From positions 248,001 to 312,000 of the forward strand of contig NZ_NIOF01000007.1 of NCBI RefSeq assembly GCF_002205645.1: a DNA stretch of 64,000 bases, written 5' to 3'. Positions 1-8,855 of the stretch are shown one piece after another; within the stretch, counting starts at the first letter, position 1, and every line of letters starts with the position of its first letter. The translations under genes and the position numbers were made by a program. This DNA is from Roseateles aquatilis (GTDB taxonomy: Bacteria > Pseudomonadota > Gammaproteobacteria > Burkholderiales > Burkholderiaceae_C). The notes beneath the pieces are model-generated. The model worked only from the letters and a program-made list of their open reading frames with translations, was not told the DNA's origin and did no database searches.

Positions 1-1162
1 GGTGCTCGATGCGTTCGCCGAGGCGGCGCAGGAGGCCGGCATCCCCGCGACGCCCGACTTCAATCGCGGCAACAACGAGGGCGTCGGTTACTTCGAGGTC
101 AATCAGCGCGCGGGCCTGCGCTGGAACACGGCCAAGGCCTTCCTGCGGCCCGCGGCCTATCGGCGGCCCAACTTCGAGATGTGGACCTGCGCGCAGGTGC
201 AGCGCCTGCTGTTCGAGACCGTCGACGGCGAGACGCGCTGCGACGGCGTGCTCGTGCGCACGCCCCACGGGCTGGAGGAAGCGCGCCTGGAGCCGGGCGG
301 CGAGGTGCTGCTGGCGGCCGGCGCGATCGGCTCGCCGCAGTTGCTGCAGCTGTCGGGCATCGGCCCGGCGGCGCTGCTGCAACGCCACGGCATCGCGGTG
401 GTGAAGGACCTGCCCGGCGTCGGCGCCAATCTGCAGGACCACTTGCAGATCCGCGCGGTGTTCAAGGTGGATGGCGTCAGCACGCTGAACACGCTGGCGT
501 CGAGCTGGTTCGGCAAGGCCCGCATCGGGTTGGAATACGCATTGCGCCGCACCGGTCCGATGAGCATGGCGCCGTCGCAGCTCGGCGCCTTCGCCAAGAG
601 CAGTCCGGACAAGGCCTGGCCGGACTTGCAGTACCACGTGCAGCCGCTGTCGCTCGACGCGTTCGGCGAGCCGCTGCATGGCTTCAATGCGTTCACCGCC
701 AGCGTCTGCAATCTGAATCCCACCAGCCGCGGCACCGTCATGATCCGCAGCGCCGACGCGGCCGATGCGCCATCGATCGCGCCCAACTACCTGAGCACCG
801 ATGAGGACCGCCATGTCGCGGCGCGGAGCCTGCGCTTGACGCGACGCATCGTGTCGCAGCCGGCACTGGCCCGCTACCGGCCGCAGGAACACAAGCCGGG
901 CGTGCAGTTCGAGAGCGACGAGGAACTCGCCCGACTGGCCGGCGATATCGCGACGACGATCTTCCATCCGGTTGGCACCTGCCGCATGGGACCGGTCGAC
1001 GACGCGCGGGCCGTCGTGGACAGCCGGCTCCGGGTACGGGGCGTGAAGGCCCTGCGCGTGGTCGATGCGAGCGTGATGCCGACGATCACGAGCGGCAACA
1101 CCAACTCGCCCACGCTGATGATCGCGGAGCGGGCGGCGGCCTGGATCGTGGCCGGGGAGTGA
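1..1162 (+). CDS. GMC-family FAD oxidoreductase (choline/alcohol dehydrogenase-like), 5' partial
   Basis: This is the C-terminal 386 or so residues of a glucose-methanol-choline oxidoreductase. Family members are about 530-560 residues long, so the FAD-binding Rossmann N-terminus lies upstream of the window. The GMC signature GSPQLLQLSGIG is present, as are the C-terminal catalytic block FHPVGTCRMG (catalytic His) and SGNTNSPT (the second catalytic position as Asn). These flavoenzymes oxidise alcohols or choline-like substrates, but the substrate cannot be read from this part. A GTG codon at base 2 is in frame but is unlikely to be the true start. It converges on pepA, with a strong hairpin between the two genes. 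Confidence 0.88.
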   Translation, partial: VLDAFAEAAQEAGIPATPDFNRGNNEGVGYFEVNQRAGLRWNTAKAFLRPAAYRRPNFEMWTCAQVQRLLFETVDGETRCDGVLVRTPHGLEEARLEPGGEVLLAAGAIGSPQLLQLSGIGPAALLQRHGIAVVKDLPGVGANLQDHLQIRAVFKVDGVSTLNTLASSWFGKARIGLEYALRRTGPMSMAPSQLGAFAKSSPDKAWPDLQYHVQPLSLDAFGEPLHGFNAFTASVCNLNPTSRGTVMIRSADAADAPSIAPNYLSTDEDRHVAARSLRLTRRIVSQPALARYRPQEHKPGVQFESDEELARLAGDIATTIFHPVGTCRMGPVDDARAVVDSRLRVRGVKALRVVDASVMPTITSGNTNSPTLMIAERAAAWIVAGE

Positions 1163-1170
1163 GGCCGATG

Positions 1171-1201
1171 CCCGGCACTCGGTCGGTGACCGGGTGCCAG
1201 G
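1171..1201. terminator. Hairpin between convergent genes, terminator-like
   Basis: A 14-bp stem (1171-1184 with 1188-1201) has a 3-nt loop, one mismatch and one G-T pair. It lies between the stop of the GMC oxidoreductase (+) and the stop of pepA (-). There is no clear T-run on either side, so it could stabilise 3' ends or assist termination rather than act as a classic intrinsic terminator. Confidence 0.45.
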
Positions 1202-1212
1202 CGATCAGGCGA

Positions 1213-2589
1213 TCAAGCGGCGAAGCGCTCTTCCAGGTAAGCCAGCAGCGTGCGGATGGTCTGCGCCTCGCCACCGATGGGCCGGCCGGGGCGGTTGACG
1301 TCGTTCCACGCGAAGAGGTCGATGTGCAGCCAGTCCTGCTGTTCAGGGATGAACGCTTCCAGGAACAACGCCGCGTTGATCGAGCCGGCGAGCGCGTTAC
1401 GACCGGTGTTGACGATGTCTGCGATGCCGGAGGTGATGCCTTCCTTGTAAGGCGCCCACAGCGGCATGTGCCACAGCGGGTCGTCCATCTTGAGGCCCAG
1501 GTCGACCAGGTCGCGCGCGGTGTCCATGTGCTTGGAGAACAGCGCCGGCAACTGCGCGCCCAGCGCGATGCGGGCGGCGCCGGTCAGCGTGGCCAGGTCG
1601 ATGATGAGCTCCGGCTTGAACTCGGCGGCATAGGCCAGCGCGTCGCACAGGATGACGCGGCCTTCGGCGTCGGTGTTGCCGATCTCGATGTGCAGGCCGG
1701 CGCGGGTCTTGACCACGTCGCCCGGCCGATAGGCGTTGCCAGCGATCGAGTTTTCCACCGCCGGGATCAGCACCTGCAGGCGCACCGGCAGCTTGAGCGC
1801 CATGATCAGCGTGGCCAGGCCCAGCGTGTTGGCGGCGCCGCCCATGTCCTTCTTCATCTGGCGCATGCCGTCCGGGGTCTTGATGTCCAGGCCCCCGGTG
1901 TCGAAGCAGACCCCCTTGCCGACCAGCGTCAGACGCGGATGCTTGTCGCTGCCCCAGTTCAGCTCGATCAGGCGCGGCGCGCGGGTGCTGGCGCGGCCGA
2001 CGGCATGGATGGCAGGGAAGTTCTTCTTCAGCAGGTCGTCACCGACGACTTCCTTGAACTTCGCGCCGTGCTGCTTGCCGACCATGGCCGCGGCCTTGGA
2101 CAGCTCCTCCGGACCCATGTGCTCGGCCGGGGTGTTCACCAGGTCGCGCACCGCGGTGATGGCGGTGGCCAGGGCCAGCCCACGCTGGCCGTCGGCGCTG
2201 CTCTTGATCAGCAGTTGGGCCGGTTGGCGCTTGCGCGGCTTGTAGAGGTCGAATTGGTAGCAGCCCAGCTCCCAGGACAGCGCGGCGGCTTCATCCTGAA
2301 GGGGGACGCCGTCAGCGGACAGCGTGTAGTCGCCTTCCGGCAGCGCCAGCGGCAGCGACGACAGCGCGAACGGGTGAGCCGTGTGGGCCACGCCCGCGAA
2401 GACCTGGGCCAGCTTGCCGTCTTCTCCCGGGACCAGCGCGAAGGTGTCCGGCGCGGCGGAGAAGCCGAGCGTCGCCAGCCATTGCTGGGTGCGCTTGGGC
2501 AGCTTCGGGGCAAGGGCCTGATAGGCGGCGCGGTCCAGCGCCAGGATGGGCGTGGCGCGAGCCACCGAATTCTTGAATTGGACGTTCAT
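1213..2589 (-). CDS. pepA: Leucyl aminopeptidase, M17 family
   Basis: A 458-residue M17 metallo-aminopeptidase, which removes N-terminal residues from peptides in the cytoplasm using two metal ions. The family signature NTDAEGRV is near residue 303. Upstream, GKGVCFDTGGLDIK carries the metal-binding Lys/Asp, and MKKDMGGAA follows. I chose the ATG at 2589 (protein begins MNVQFKNS); the frame stays open about 50 codons further upstream, but that stretch has an Arg/His-rich non-protein composition. The N-terminal domain is shorter than in E. coli PepA, as in many proteobacterial M17 paralogues. It is transcribed toward the GMC oxidoreductase. Confidence 0.93.
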   Translation of the reverse strand: MNVQFKNSVARATPILALDRAAYQALAPKLPKRTQQWLATLGFSAAPDTFALVPGEDGKLAQVFAGVAHTAHPFALSSLPLALPEGDYTLSADGVPLQDEAAALSWELGCYQFDLYKPRKRQPAQLLIKSSADGQRGLALATAITAVRDLVNTPAEHMGPEELSKAAAMVGKQHGAKFKEVVGDDLLKKNFPAIHAVGRASTRAPRLIELNWGSDKHPRLTLVGKGVCFDTGGLDIKTPDGMRQMKKDMGGAANTLGLATLIMALKLPVRLQVLIPAVENSIAGNAYRPGDVVKTRAGLHIEIGNTDAEGRVILCDALAYAAEFKPELIIDLATLTGAARIALGAQLPALFSKHMDTARDLVDLGLKMDDPLWHMPLWAPYKEGITSGIADIVNTGRNALAGSINAALFLEAFIPEQQDWLHIDLFAWNDVNRPGRPIGGEAQTIRTLLAYLEERFAA

Positions 2590-2763
2590 CGGATCGCGGT
2601 CGGCCGCGGGTCGCGCGGATGACCGGCAAGTATGTTGGCGGTGGCGCATTCTCGCCTGCGCACCACCTTGGGACCGAAGGTCGTCGTCACCCCGATGGGC
2701 GGTGGGTGGATGAGGTGCGGGGGAAGCCTCAGCCGGCCGCAAGGCATCGGCCGCGCCGGACGC

Positions 2764-3147
2764 TCAGCAGGACTGGCGCAGCCTCGACAACAGCGACTGC
2801 GCCGCGGCCGTGGTGCCGGTGGGCGCCGACGGGCTGGCGGCGGACATGGTCGGGTTGTCCTCGGCCGCCTGGATCAGCCGCTGGGCGGCGGCGGGTTGCG
2901 GCAGCACCGGTCCGATGAAGCACACCCGGTCGCCCCGCCCGATGAGCAGGGTGGGGAAGGTCTCCACCTCCAGATCGTCCACGAGCTCCGAGTCGTCCTC
3001 GATGTCCACCCACACGAACCGCGCCTGGGGATGCTGATGGCGCAGCGCGGCGAAATCGTCGCGGTAGGTGTCGCACACCCGGCACCAGGCGGCGCACAGA
3101 CAGGCGACGAGCAGTTCGTCTTGCGGCGGGAAGGGGACGGCGGACAT
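2764..3147 (-). CDS. Thioredoxin-family protein
   Basis: A 127-residue thioredoxin-fold protein. The motif CAAWCRVC near residues 18-25 contains the WCxxC redox pair, here with Arg-Val between the cysteines instead of Gly-Pro, which usually shifts redox potential. VETFPTLLI with the cis-Pro follows near residue 65. No signal peptide is seen, so it should be cytoplasmic. The last 25 or so residues are Ala/Ser/Thr-rich and probably disordered. The start ATG at 3147 gives a normal thioredoxin length; the open frame upstream of it does not look like protein. The substrate is unknown. Confidence 0.82.
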   Translation of the reverse strand: MSAVPFPPQDELLVACLCAAWCRVCDTYRDDFAALRHQHPQARFVWVDIEDDSELVDDLEVETFPTLLIGRGDRVCFIGPVLPQPAAAQRLIQAAEDNPTMSAASPSAPTGTTAAAQSLLSRLRQSC

Positions 3148-3388
3148 GGGGTCGGAGCTTAGCGAGAAAGGCGGGTGGGGACAGGTTGGCATGCGCAATT
3201 CCTTGCCTGTGGGGACCAAGTCTCCGCTGTTCGCAGAACGGCCAATGCACTCATATGGTGCATCATGCGTGACGATGGCGCGAGCTTTGTTGGGAATTGT
3301 GAAATGGCTGTCAACGAGGCTCCGACGGCCCGCGTTAGCTGGCACAAAGCGGTCATCCCCCCGCTCGGAAGCCAGAAGGTCCAAGACC

Positions 3389-3550
3389 ATGATGAAGTCC
3401 CAGTCCCATACCGAGTCCACCCAGCGTCGCGTGCCGATGCCGGAGCTGAGCAGTGACAAGGGTCGCAAGCACGAGGCGTTCGAAGTGCCCAGCCTCGGTT
3501 GCGACCGCCGCAGCGTCGCCCGCGCCCTGCGTTTCGACCGCAAGCGCTGA
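3389..3550 (+). CDS. Small basic hypothetical protein, 53 aa
   Basis: A short open frame begins with tandem ATG codons at 3389 and 3392, preceded by an AGAAGG ribosome-binding sequence about 8 nt upstream. The product is very basic, ending in RSVARALRFDRKR, with an acidic/polar middle (PELSSDKGRKHEAFEVPSL). It sits alone in a 450-bp gap between the thioredoxin-like gene and the SNF2 helicase, both on the other strand. I do not recognise a family. Composition and the ribosome-binding site favour a real gene, but no homology was tested. Confidence 0.5.
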   Translation: MMKSQSHTESTQRRVPMPELSSDKGRKHEAFEVPSLGCDRRSVARALRFDRKR

Positions 3551-3598
3551 TCCCCGCGGCGGGCCTGCCACCGGCAACCCCGCCGCCAGACGCCGCGC

Positions 3599-5911
3599 TC
3601 AGTCGTCCTCGTCCACCGACGGCTGAAGCGGCGCCAGCAGCCGCTCGATCTCCGCGGCGCTGAATTTCTCCAGACGTTCTCCCCCGTCACGGCCCAGCAG
3701 GCCGTCCGCGAGCGCCCGCTTGCGGGCCTGCAGTTCCAGCATCCGCTCCTCGATGCTGCCCTCGATCACCAGTTGATGGACGAAGACCGGCCGGGACTGC
3801 CCGATCCGGTGCGCCCGCGCCTGCGCCTGGGCATCCACCGCCGGGTTCCACCAGGGGTCGACCTGGATCACCGTGTCGGCCGCCGTCAGCGTCAACCCCA
3901 CCCCGCCGGCCTTCAGGCTGACCAGCATCAGCGGCGCTTCGCCCGCCTGGAAGCGGCGCACCACCTCGCCACGCCGCGCCTCCGGGGTCTCGCCGGTCAG
4001 CTTCAGCAGCGGGACCTTCGCCGCGGTCATCGCCTCCTCGATCAACGCCAGCATCCCGGTGAACTGCGAGAACACCAGGATCGTCCGCCCCTGGGCGATC
4101 AGCTCGGGCACCTTCTCCCGCAACCAGTCCAGCTTGGCGGCCTCCATGCCGGCCGGGATCTCGATGCCCGGCACCAGGCGCGGATCGCAGCAGACCTGGC
4201 GCAGCTTCAGCATCGCGTCCAGTACCGTGATCAGCCCGCTGCCGAACAGCTCGGACTGCGCCAGCAACCGCCGCACCAGATGGTCGCCACCGATCCGGAC
4301 GCTTTCATAGAGTTGACGTTGTCGCCCTTGCAGGGGAATCCGCTGGGTGAGCACCGTCATCGGAGGGAGGTCGGCGGCGACCTGCTCCTTCAGCCTTCGC
4401 AGAATGAAAGGGCGCACGCGGGACGCCAGCTCCCGGGCACGTTCGGCGCTGCCGTTCTGCTCGATCGGCTTGCGCCAATGGCGGGCGAACTCCCGCGATT
4501 CACCCAGATAGCCCGGCATCAGGAAGTCGAATTGGGTCCAGAGCTCGCCCAGATGGTTCTCCAGCGGCGTGCCGGTCAGCACCAGGCGCTGGGCGGCCTG
4601 GAAGCGGCGCAAGGCGCGGGCGGCACGGGAGCGCGGGTTCTTGACGGCTTGCGCCTCGTCCAGGATCAGCACCGAGAACACCGGCCTGGCCAGCGCCCGC
4701 ACCTCGCGCCAGGCCAAGCCATAACTGCACAGCAACAGGTCGACCTCGCCGAGCCGCTTGAGCACGTCGCCGCGCTCGGACGGGTCCGACAGCGTCGCCA
4801 CGCGCAGGCCGGGCGCGACGAGGGCGGCCTCCTTCACCCAGTTGAAGATCAGCGAGGTCGGCGCGACGACGAGCGCCGGCGCCGTCAAGCCGCCCGCCTG
4901 CTTCTCGGTCCACAGGTGGGCCAGCGCCTGCGCCGTCTTGCCCAGGCCCATGTCGTCGGCCAGGATGCCGCCCAGCTGTTGCCGCTGCAGGTACTTGAGC
5001 CAGGCCAGCCCCTGCAACTGATAGGGCCGCAGCGTGATGCCCAGCCCCTCGGGGTGATCGGGCACGCGGGGCGGGCCGGCCTGGCGCAGCCGCTCCCACA
5101 ACGCGCGCAGTTCGGCGGCGCCATGGACCTGCCAGCGGCTGTCGGGCACGTCGAGCGCCGACAGCCGCGCCGCCTCCCACGACGTCAGCTGGATCGGCGC
5201 CCGGCGCGAGCGTTGCGCGACAAGGATCTCGAGCAGGTTGAGCATCAACCGCTTCAACGGCGCGGCCGTCGTGTGCAGGCGCCGTCCGCCGGGCGCGCGC
5301 AGACCGATGATGGCGTCGTCGTCGATGCCGGAGATCGCGTCGGCATACAGCCAGCGGCGGTCCTTGCGCAGCAGGTCCCAGATCATCGGCGCGAGGTCGA
5401 CGCGCTGGCCCTGCACCGTCACGCCCAGGCTCAGCAGCCACGAGCCCTTGCGGCGCGACAAGCCGAGCGTCGGGACGCGCCCGGGCGCGGCCAGCTCCAC
5501 CGGCCCGGCATCCGCGCCGTCATCGGGCTGGACTTCCAGCGACCAGGCGTCGATCGCCAGGCTGTGATGGGCGAAGCCGGGCGCGAACTCGATCTCCCAG
5601 CCCAGCGCGCGCAAGCGCGGCACCTCGTCGGCGGCGAAGTCCGCGAACTGGTCCTCCTGCTCCAGCGTCCAGCACGGCGTCAGGCCGCGGCCGAACGAGG
5701 CATCGCGCCACTGCAGCATGGACACGTCCACCGCATGCAGCGGCAGGGCCTGCCACTGCGTGATGCGGGCCTCGTCCTGCAGGCCGCGCGTCATCCGGAT
5801 CAGCGTGACCCGGTCGCCGCGCGGGCCCAGCTTGCCGTGCGGCCTCATGCCGAGCAGGCCGTCACCGCGGTTCAGCGTCTGCAGGATCAGTCGAGGGGGG
5901 AGCGCCGTCAT
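3599..5911 (-). CDS. SNF2-family DEAD/DEAH-box helicase-like ATPase
   Basis: A 770-residue Swi2/Snf2 ATPase that would translocate on double-stranded DNA to remodel protein-DNA or polymerase complexes. Helicase motifs appear in order: motif I DDMGLGKT near residue 322, motif II DEAQ near 418, motif III VLTGTPLEN, and in the second RecA lobe LVSLKAGGVGLTLT and motif VI ARAHRIGQ near 698. The first 300 or so residues are a family-specific N-terminal region; no SWIM zinc cysteines are visible. It begins at the ATG at 5911. The gene stands alone on this strand, 58 bp downstream of an unrelated exported-protein gene. The biological role of such bacterial SNF2 proteins is mostly undefined. Confidence 0.9.
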   Translation of the reverse strand: MTALPPRLILQTLNRGDGLLGMRPHGKLGPRGDRVTLIRMTRGLQDEARITQWQALPLHAVDVSMLQWRDASFGRGLTPCWTLEQEDQFADFAADEVPRLRALGWEIEFAPGFAHHSLAIDAWSLEVQPDDGADAGPVELAAPGRVPTLGLSRRKGSWLLSLGVTVQGQRVDLAPMIWDLLRKDRRWLYADAISGIDDDAIIGLRAPGGRRLHTTAAPLKRLMLNLLEILVAQRSRRAPIQLTSWEAARLSALDVPDSRWQVHGAAELRALWERLRQAGPPRVPDHPEGLGITLRPYQLQGLAWLKYLQRQQLGGILADDMGLGKTAQALAHLWTEKQAGGLTAPALVVAPTSLIFNWVKEAALVAPGLRVATLSDPSERGDVLKRLGEVDLLLCSYGLAWREVRALARPVFSVLILDEAQAVKNPRSRAARALRRFQAAQRLVLTGTPLENHLGELWTQFDFLMPGYLGESREFARHWRKPIEQNGSAERARELASRVRPFILRRLKEQVAADLPPMTVLTQRIPLQGRQRQLYESVRIGGDHLVRRLLAQSELFGSGLITVLDAMLKLRQVCCDPRLVPGIEIPAGMEAAKLDWLREKVPELIAQGRTILVFSQFTGMLALIEEAMTAAKVPLLKLTGETPEARRGEVVRRFQAGEAPLMLVSLKAGGVGLTLTAADTVIQVDPWWNPAVDAQAQARAHRIGQSRPVFVHQLVIEGSIEERMLELQARKRALADGLLGRDGGERLEKFSAAEIERLLAPLQPSVDEDD

Positions 5912-5969
5912 CGGCCGGCATTGTCGGCGCTGCGCGCCTGCCGTCGCGGCGTCGACGCCCCCGTGACCG

Positions 5970-7088
5970 TCAACCCTGCTTCGCGTCCTTGCCGTCCTTG
6001 CCTTCCCTGGGCTTGCGCGGCGTCGGCACGCCGGTCTTCTGATAGTCGCCGGGGACGTGCATCAGCGCGGCGTCGGGCTCGGCACGGCGCAGGTTGCGGA
6101 GCTGGTAGTTCTGCTCGCCATTGCGCGGGTCCTTGGTCTGGGCGCTGACGGTGATCTTCAGCTCGGGCGAGGTCCAGATCTCACGCGTGATCACGATCGG
6201 CTTCTCATTGCCGATCTTGCCGGCGGGGATGGTCGAGGTGGTACGTCCGCCGGTCACCTTGACGCCGTCGATCTCGCGCGGCGGCAGGTTGTTCAGGCGG
6301 CTGTCGTCGCCGGTGACGATCAGCGGCTCCATGCGCATCGATACGCCCACGGGGATCGGCGACATCGGAGCCATGGGCGCCATCGGCGTCTCGATGCGGA
6401 TCAGGCGGACGTCCTGGCCGGTCTCGCCCGGCGCGATCACCACCGCGGTCGGCGCATTGGGCGCGGCCGGGGGAGCGGGCGGCTTGGGCGTGGCGCGCGG
6501 CGCGGACTCGCCGCTGGCGAAGGCCTCGCGGACGCGCTCGCCGTGCTCGCGGGCCCAGTCGCGCATCTTGCGGGCGTAATCGCGCATCTTGTCGTTGTAC
6601 TCCCGCATCTTCTCGCTGTGCTCGCGCTGCGCCTCGGCATCGATGCGGCCGCCGAGGTATCGCGCGGTCTTCTTGTCGGGGTCCAGCAGCCAGTTCTCCC
6701 CGCTGACCGGATCACGCAGATAGACGTAGCGGCGCCCCTGACGCTCGACCTCCTGGCGCGTGCGGCCCTCGCCGTCGCGGCACAGCTGGCTGGTCTGCTG
6801 ATGGACGATGCGGTTGCCGTCGGCCAGCGACTGGACGGTCTCGTGCACCGCCTGCGCGCAGTACGGCGCGCCCTTGACGACGCGCTCGGCGCTCAGGATG
6901 TGGCCGGCGATGCCGGCCTCGATCATCACCGGCGTCGTCAGCTCCGGGACGGGGGGAACGGGCGGCACGAGCGGCGCGGCTGGCACGGCCGGCACGGCGG
7001 GCGCCGGCGGTGCCTCGGGAGCGTCGTGCTGCGCCTGGACCGCGGTGGCGGCGATGGCCAGGGCGAGGGCGGTGAGGGAAGTCTTCAT
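5970..7088 (-). CDS. Exported Pro/Ala-rich protein of the ECF sigma locus
   Basis: A 372-residue protein starting at the ATG at 7088 with a clear signal peptide (MKTSLTALALAIAATAVQAQ). A run of Pro-Ala-Val repeats (residues 25-60) follows, then a middle domain with YVYLRDPVSGENWLLDP, a charged region with repeated KMR(D/E)Y units, and a C-terminal domain containing IVITREIWTSPELKITV. The C-terminus is Lys/Gly-rich. I do not recognise a named family. The last gene of a leftward sigma / membrane protein / exported protein set, it is probably a periplasmic target or sensor component of that system. Confidence 0.72.
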   Translation of the reverse strand: MKTSLTALALAIAATAVQAQHDAPEAPPAPAVPAVPAAPLVPPVPPVPELTTPVMIEAGIAGHILSAERVVKGAPYCAQAVHETVQSLADGNRIVHQQTSQLCRDGEGRTRQEVERQGRRYVYLRDPVSGENWLLDPDKKTARYLGGRIDAEAQREHSEKMREYNDKMRDYARKMRDWAREHGERVREAFASGESAPRATPKPPAPPAAPNAPTAVVIAPGETGQDVRLIRIETPMAPMAPMSPIPVGVSMRMEPLIVTGDDSRLNNLPPREIDGVKVTGGRTTSTIPAGKIGNEKPIVITREIWTSPELKITVSAQTKDPRNGEQNYQLRNLRRAEPDAALMHVPGDYQKTGVPTPRKPREGKDGKDAKQG

Positions 7089-7119
7089 GGCGGTCTCCGG
7101 GGGAAAGAGGGAGGGGATC

Positions 7120-7650
7120 TCAGGGCAGCACGCGCATCGCGAGCACATCGCCGGAGGCATGCACCAGCAGCTCGGCGTGCACCGGCTCGGCGGCGGCGGC
7201 GGGGTCGTAGGGCAGGCCCAGCAGCGCCAGCCGTTCGCGGGGGACGTCGGTGGGCACCAGCCAGGCCGTGCCCGCGCCGGCTTTCTCGTAGGCGGCCCAG
7301 CGGTCGGCGGACACCAGCACGATGAAGTCGCTGCCGCGCGCCACCGTGGCGCCGGATTCGCCCGGCGGCGCCGTGCCCAGCAGCCAGACGCAGGCGACCA
7401 GCACCGTCGCGCACAGCGCCGGCCCGGCGAGCGCCCAGCGCCAGCCGACGCGGCGCACCGAGCGTTGACGGGTGGCGAAGCTCGCGCGCATCGCCTGCAG
7501 CACCGCGTCGTCGCGGCCGGGTTCCGGCGCGCGCTGTCGCAGGTCGTGGCCGGATGCCCAGAGCCAGTCGGCCAGGCGGGCAGTGCGCGGCGACTGCGGG
7601 CCGCCGGGCGGCGAGCCCGAGGGGGAGGAGGGGTCGTGTGTCTTCATCAT
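7120..7650 (-). CDS. Single-pass membrane protein, probable anti-sigma factor
   Basis: A 176-residue protein with a short cytoplasmic N-terminus, one hydrophobic span at about residues 71-92, and a periplasmic C-terminal part. The start ATG at 7650 overlaps the sigma-factor stop codon (ATGA), showing translational coupling. Topology, size and position just after an ECF sigma gene fit a membrane anti-sigma factor. No zinc-binding HxxxCxxC motif is visible, so it is not a standard ZAS-domain protein; the sequence LADWLWASGHDLRQ could be the sigma-binding part. Function is inferred from context only. Confidence 0.6.
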   Translation of the reverse strand: MMKTHDPSSPSGSPPGGPQSPRTARLADWLWASGHDLRQRAPEPGRDDAVLQAMRASFATRQRSVRRVGWRWALAGPALCATVLVACVWLLGTAPPGESGATVARGSDFIVLVSADRWAAYEKAGAGTAWLVPTDVPRERLALLGLPYDPAAAAEPVHAELLVHASGDVLAMRVLP

Positions 7651-8288
7651 GCGGACTTCGATGAGCGTTCGACGGCGGGCGCCGCGTCCTGCAACGCGGC
7701 CAGGAGACGCGCGCGGCCGCGGTGCAGCCGGGTGCGCAACGTGTTGAGCTCGACACCGGCGATGCGGGCGGCGTCGACATAGGAGCGTTCCTGCAGGTCC
7801 ACCAGCACCACCGCCTCGCGGAAGGTCCATGGCAGCGCCTGCATCGCGGCCCACAGGCGCGCCTGGTCCTGCGCGCGGACGAGTTGCTGCTCGGGCGCCT
7901 CGACGTGGTCGCCGTCGTCGGCGTCCGTGTCGTCATGCGCCACCGGCTGATCGCGCCACCGCCCCAGCAGGTGATGCCGCGCCATGCCGGCGAGGTAGGC
8001 ACCGAGGCTGCCCCTGCCCGGGTCCCAGCCCTCGGGCCGCCCAGCGAATTGGACGAAGGCGTCCTGCATCGCGTCGGCCGCGAGGTCGGCCTGGCCGCAC
8101 AGCGCCAGCGCATAGCGGTAGACGCCCGGCGACTCGCCCCGATAGAGCGGTTCGAGCGCGCCGGCGTCGCCGTGACGCAGGCGGCGCACCAGCGCCTCGC
8201 TGGCGGCGGCGTCGGCGGCCCGCGTGGGCGGCGGGTCGGGATCGTTGTTCAGGCGGGCGCGGCCGGCCATGCGTGTCCAGAATCTCAT
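7647..8288 (-). CDS. RNA polymerase sigma factor, ECF subfamily
   Basis: A 213-residue ECF sigma factor. Region 2 spans about residues 45-112, with the typical DAMQDAFVQF segment near 72-81. Region 4 spans about 147-197 and ends in the helix-turn-helix ARIAGVELNTLRTRLHRGRARL. The linker is acidic (DDTDADDGD). I chose the ATG at 8288; a second in-frame ATG lies at 8270, and neither has a strong ribosome-binding site. The gene overlaps the downstream membrane protein by 4 nt and heads the three-gene leftward set, so it probably controls its own operon as ECF factors usually do. Confidence 0.87.
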   Translation of the reverse strand: MRFWTRMAGRARLNNDPDPPPTRAADAAASEALVRRLRHGDAGALEPLYRGESPGVYRYALALCGQADLAADAMQDAFVQFAGRPEGWDPGRGSLGAYLAGMARHHLLGRWRDQPVAHDDTDADDGDHVEAPEQQLVRAQDQARLWAAMQALPWTFREAVVLVDLQERSYVDAARIAGVELNTLRTRLHRGRARLLAALQDAAPAVERSSKSA

Positions 8289-8654
8289 CGGGGCGTTCGG
8301 CGAAGGGCGAGGCGTCGTTCGGACGGGAGGTGTCGTCTCCCAGCATGAACGTATTGCGCCAGCGGCTCCAAAAGTTCCCGGCGACCTGTCATGTCGCTTC
8401 ACGTCACGTCGTGCCACGCCACATCGCGTCGATGCCGACCGTCGCGGCACCTTCGTTTCAGGGGTATGACACATCCGCGCCACACGGGCGCCCCCCGCCC
8501 GCCGGGCGAGAACAGTGCGGCGGGCGATGTTCGCCAAATGCGACGGTGTTGATGTTTTCGCGAAAGTAAGGGCCGGCTAACTGTTCCAGAATGGTGCAGA
8601 CGCCGGGTGAAAACCCCAAGTGCGTGCGTGGAATGCCGGTCCTAGGATCCGCCC

Positions 8655-8790
8655 ACTCGACGCGACTGTCATGCGAATGGTGGTTGCCTACGGGGGCTGA
8701 GGAGACAAATAGATCAAAGCAACACCAACGAATCGCAGTGACACTGTCACAATTCGCGGGCACCTGAACAGGTGCCCGCTTTGTTTTTGT
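8655..8790 (+). ncRNA. Candidate small RNA ending in a strong intrinsic terminator
   Basis: No protein gene fits 8289-8855 on the + strand, yet a strong rightward terminator sits at 8756-8788 with nothing coding before it. A TAGGAT hexamer at 8643-8648, in the same CCTAGGATCCGCCC context found before other genes here, could be the -10 element of a transcript starting near 8655. Within it lie a 9-codon open frame (ATG at 8671) and a perfect GTGACA-C-TGTCAC inverted repeat at 8738-8750. No known RNA family is recognised and the 5' end is approximate. Confidence 0.35.
8756..8788 (+). terminator. Rho-independent terminator
   Basis: GCGGGCACCTG (8756-8766) pairs perfectly with CAGGTGCCCGC (8769-8779) and is followed by TTTGTTTTTG. 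Only the + orientation has the T-run. It lies 68 bp before the TSUP gene and would end a rightward transcript that no annotated gene explains. Confidence 0.85.
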
Positions 8791-8855
8791 GGCCCGTCGC
8801 GAGAGGCGTCGCGGCCCGCGTTCGCGGCCGAAGCCGCCCTTGCGAGTCGTTGTCG

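Noticed and set aside
3773-6148. 791-codon + strand frame opposite the SNF2 gene
   Set aside because: Antisense shadow; helicase motifs are all on the minus strand.
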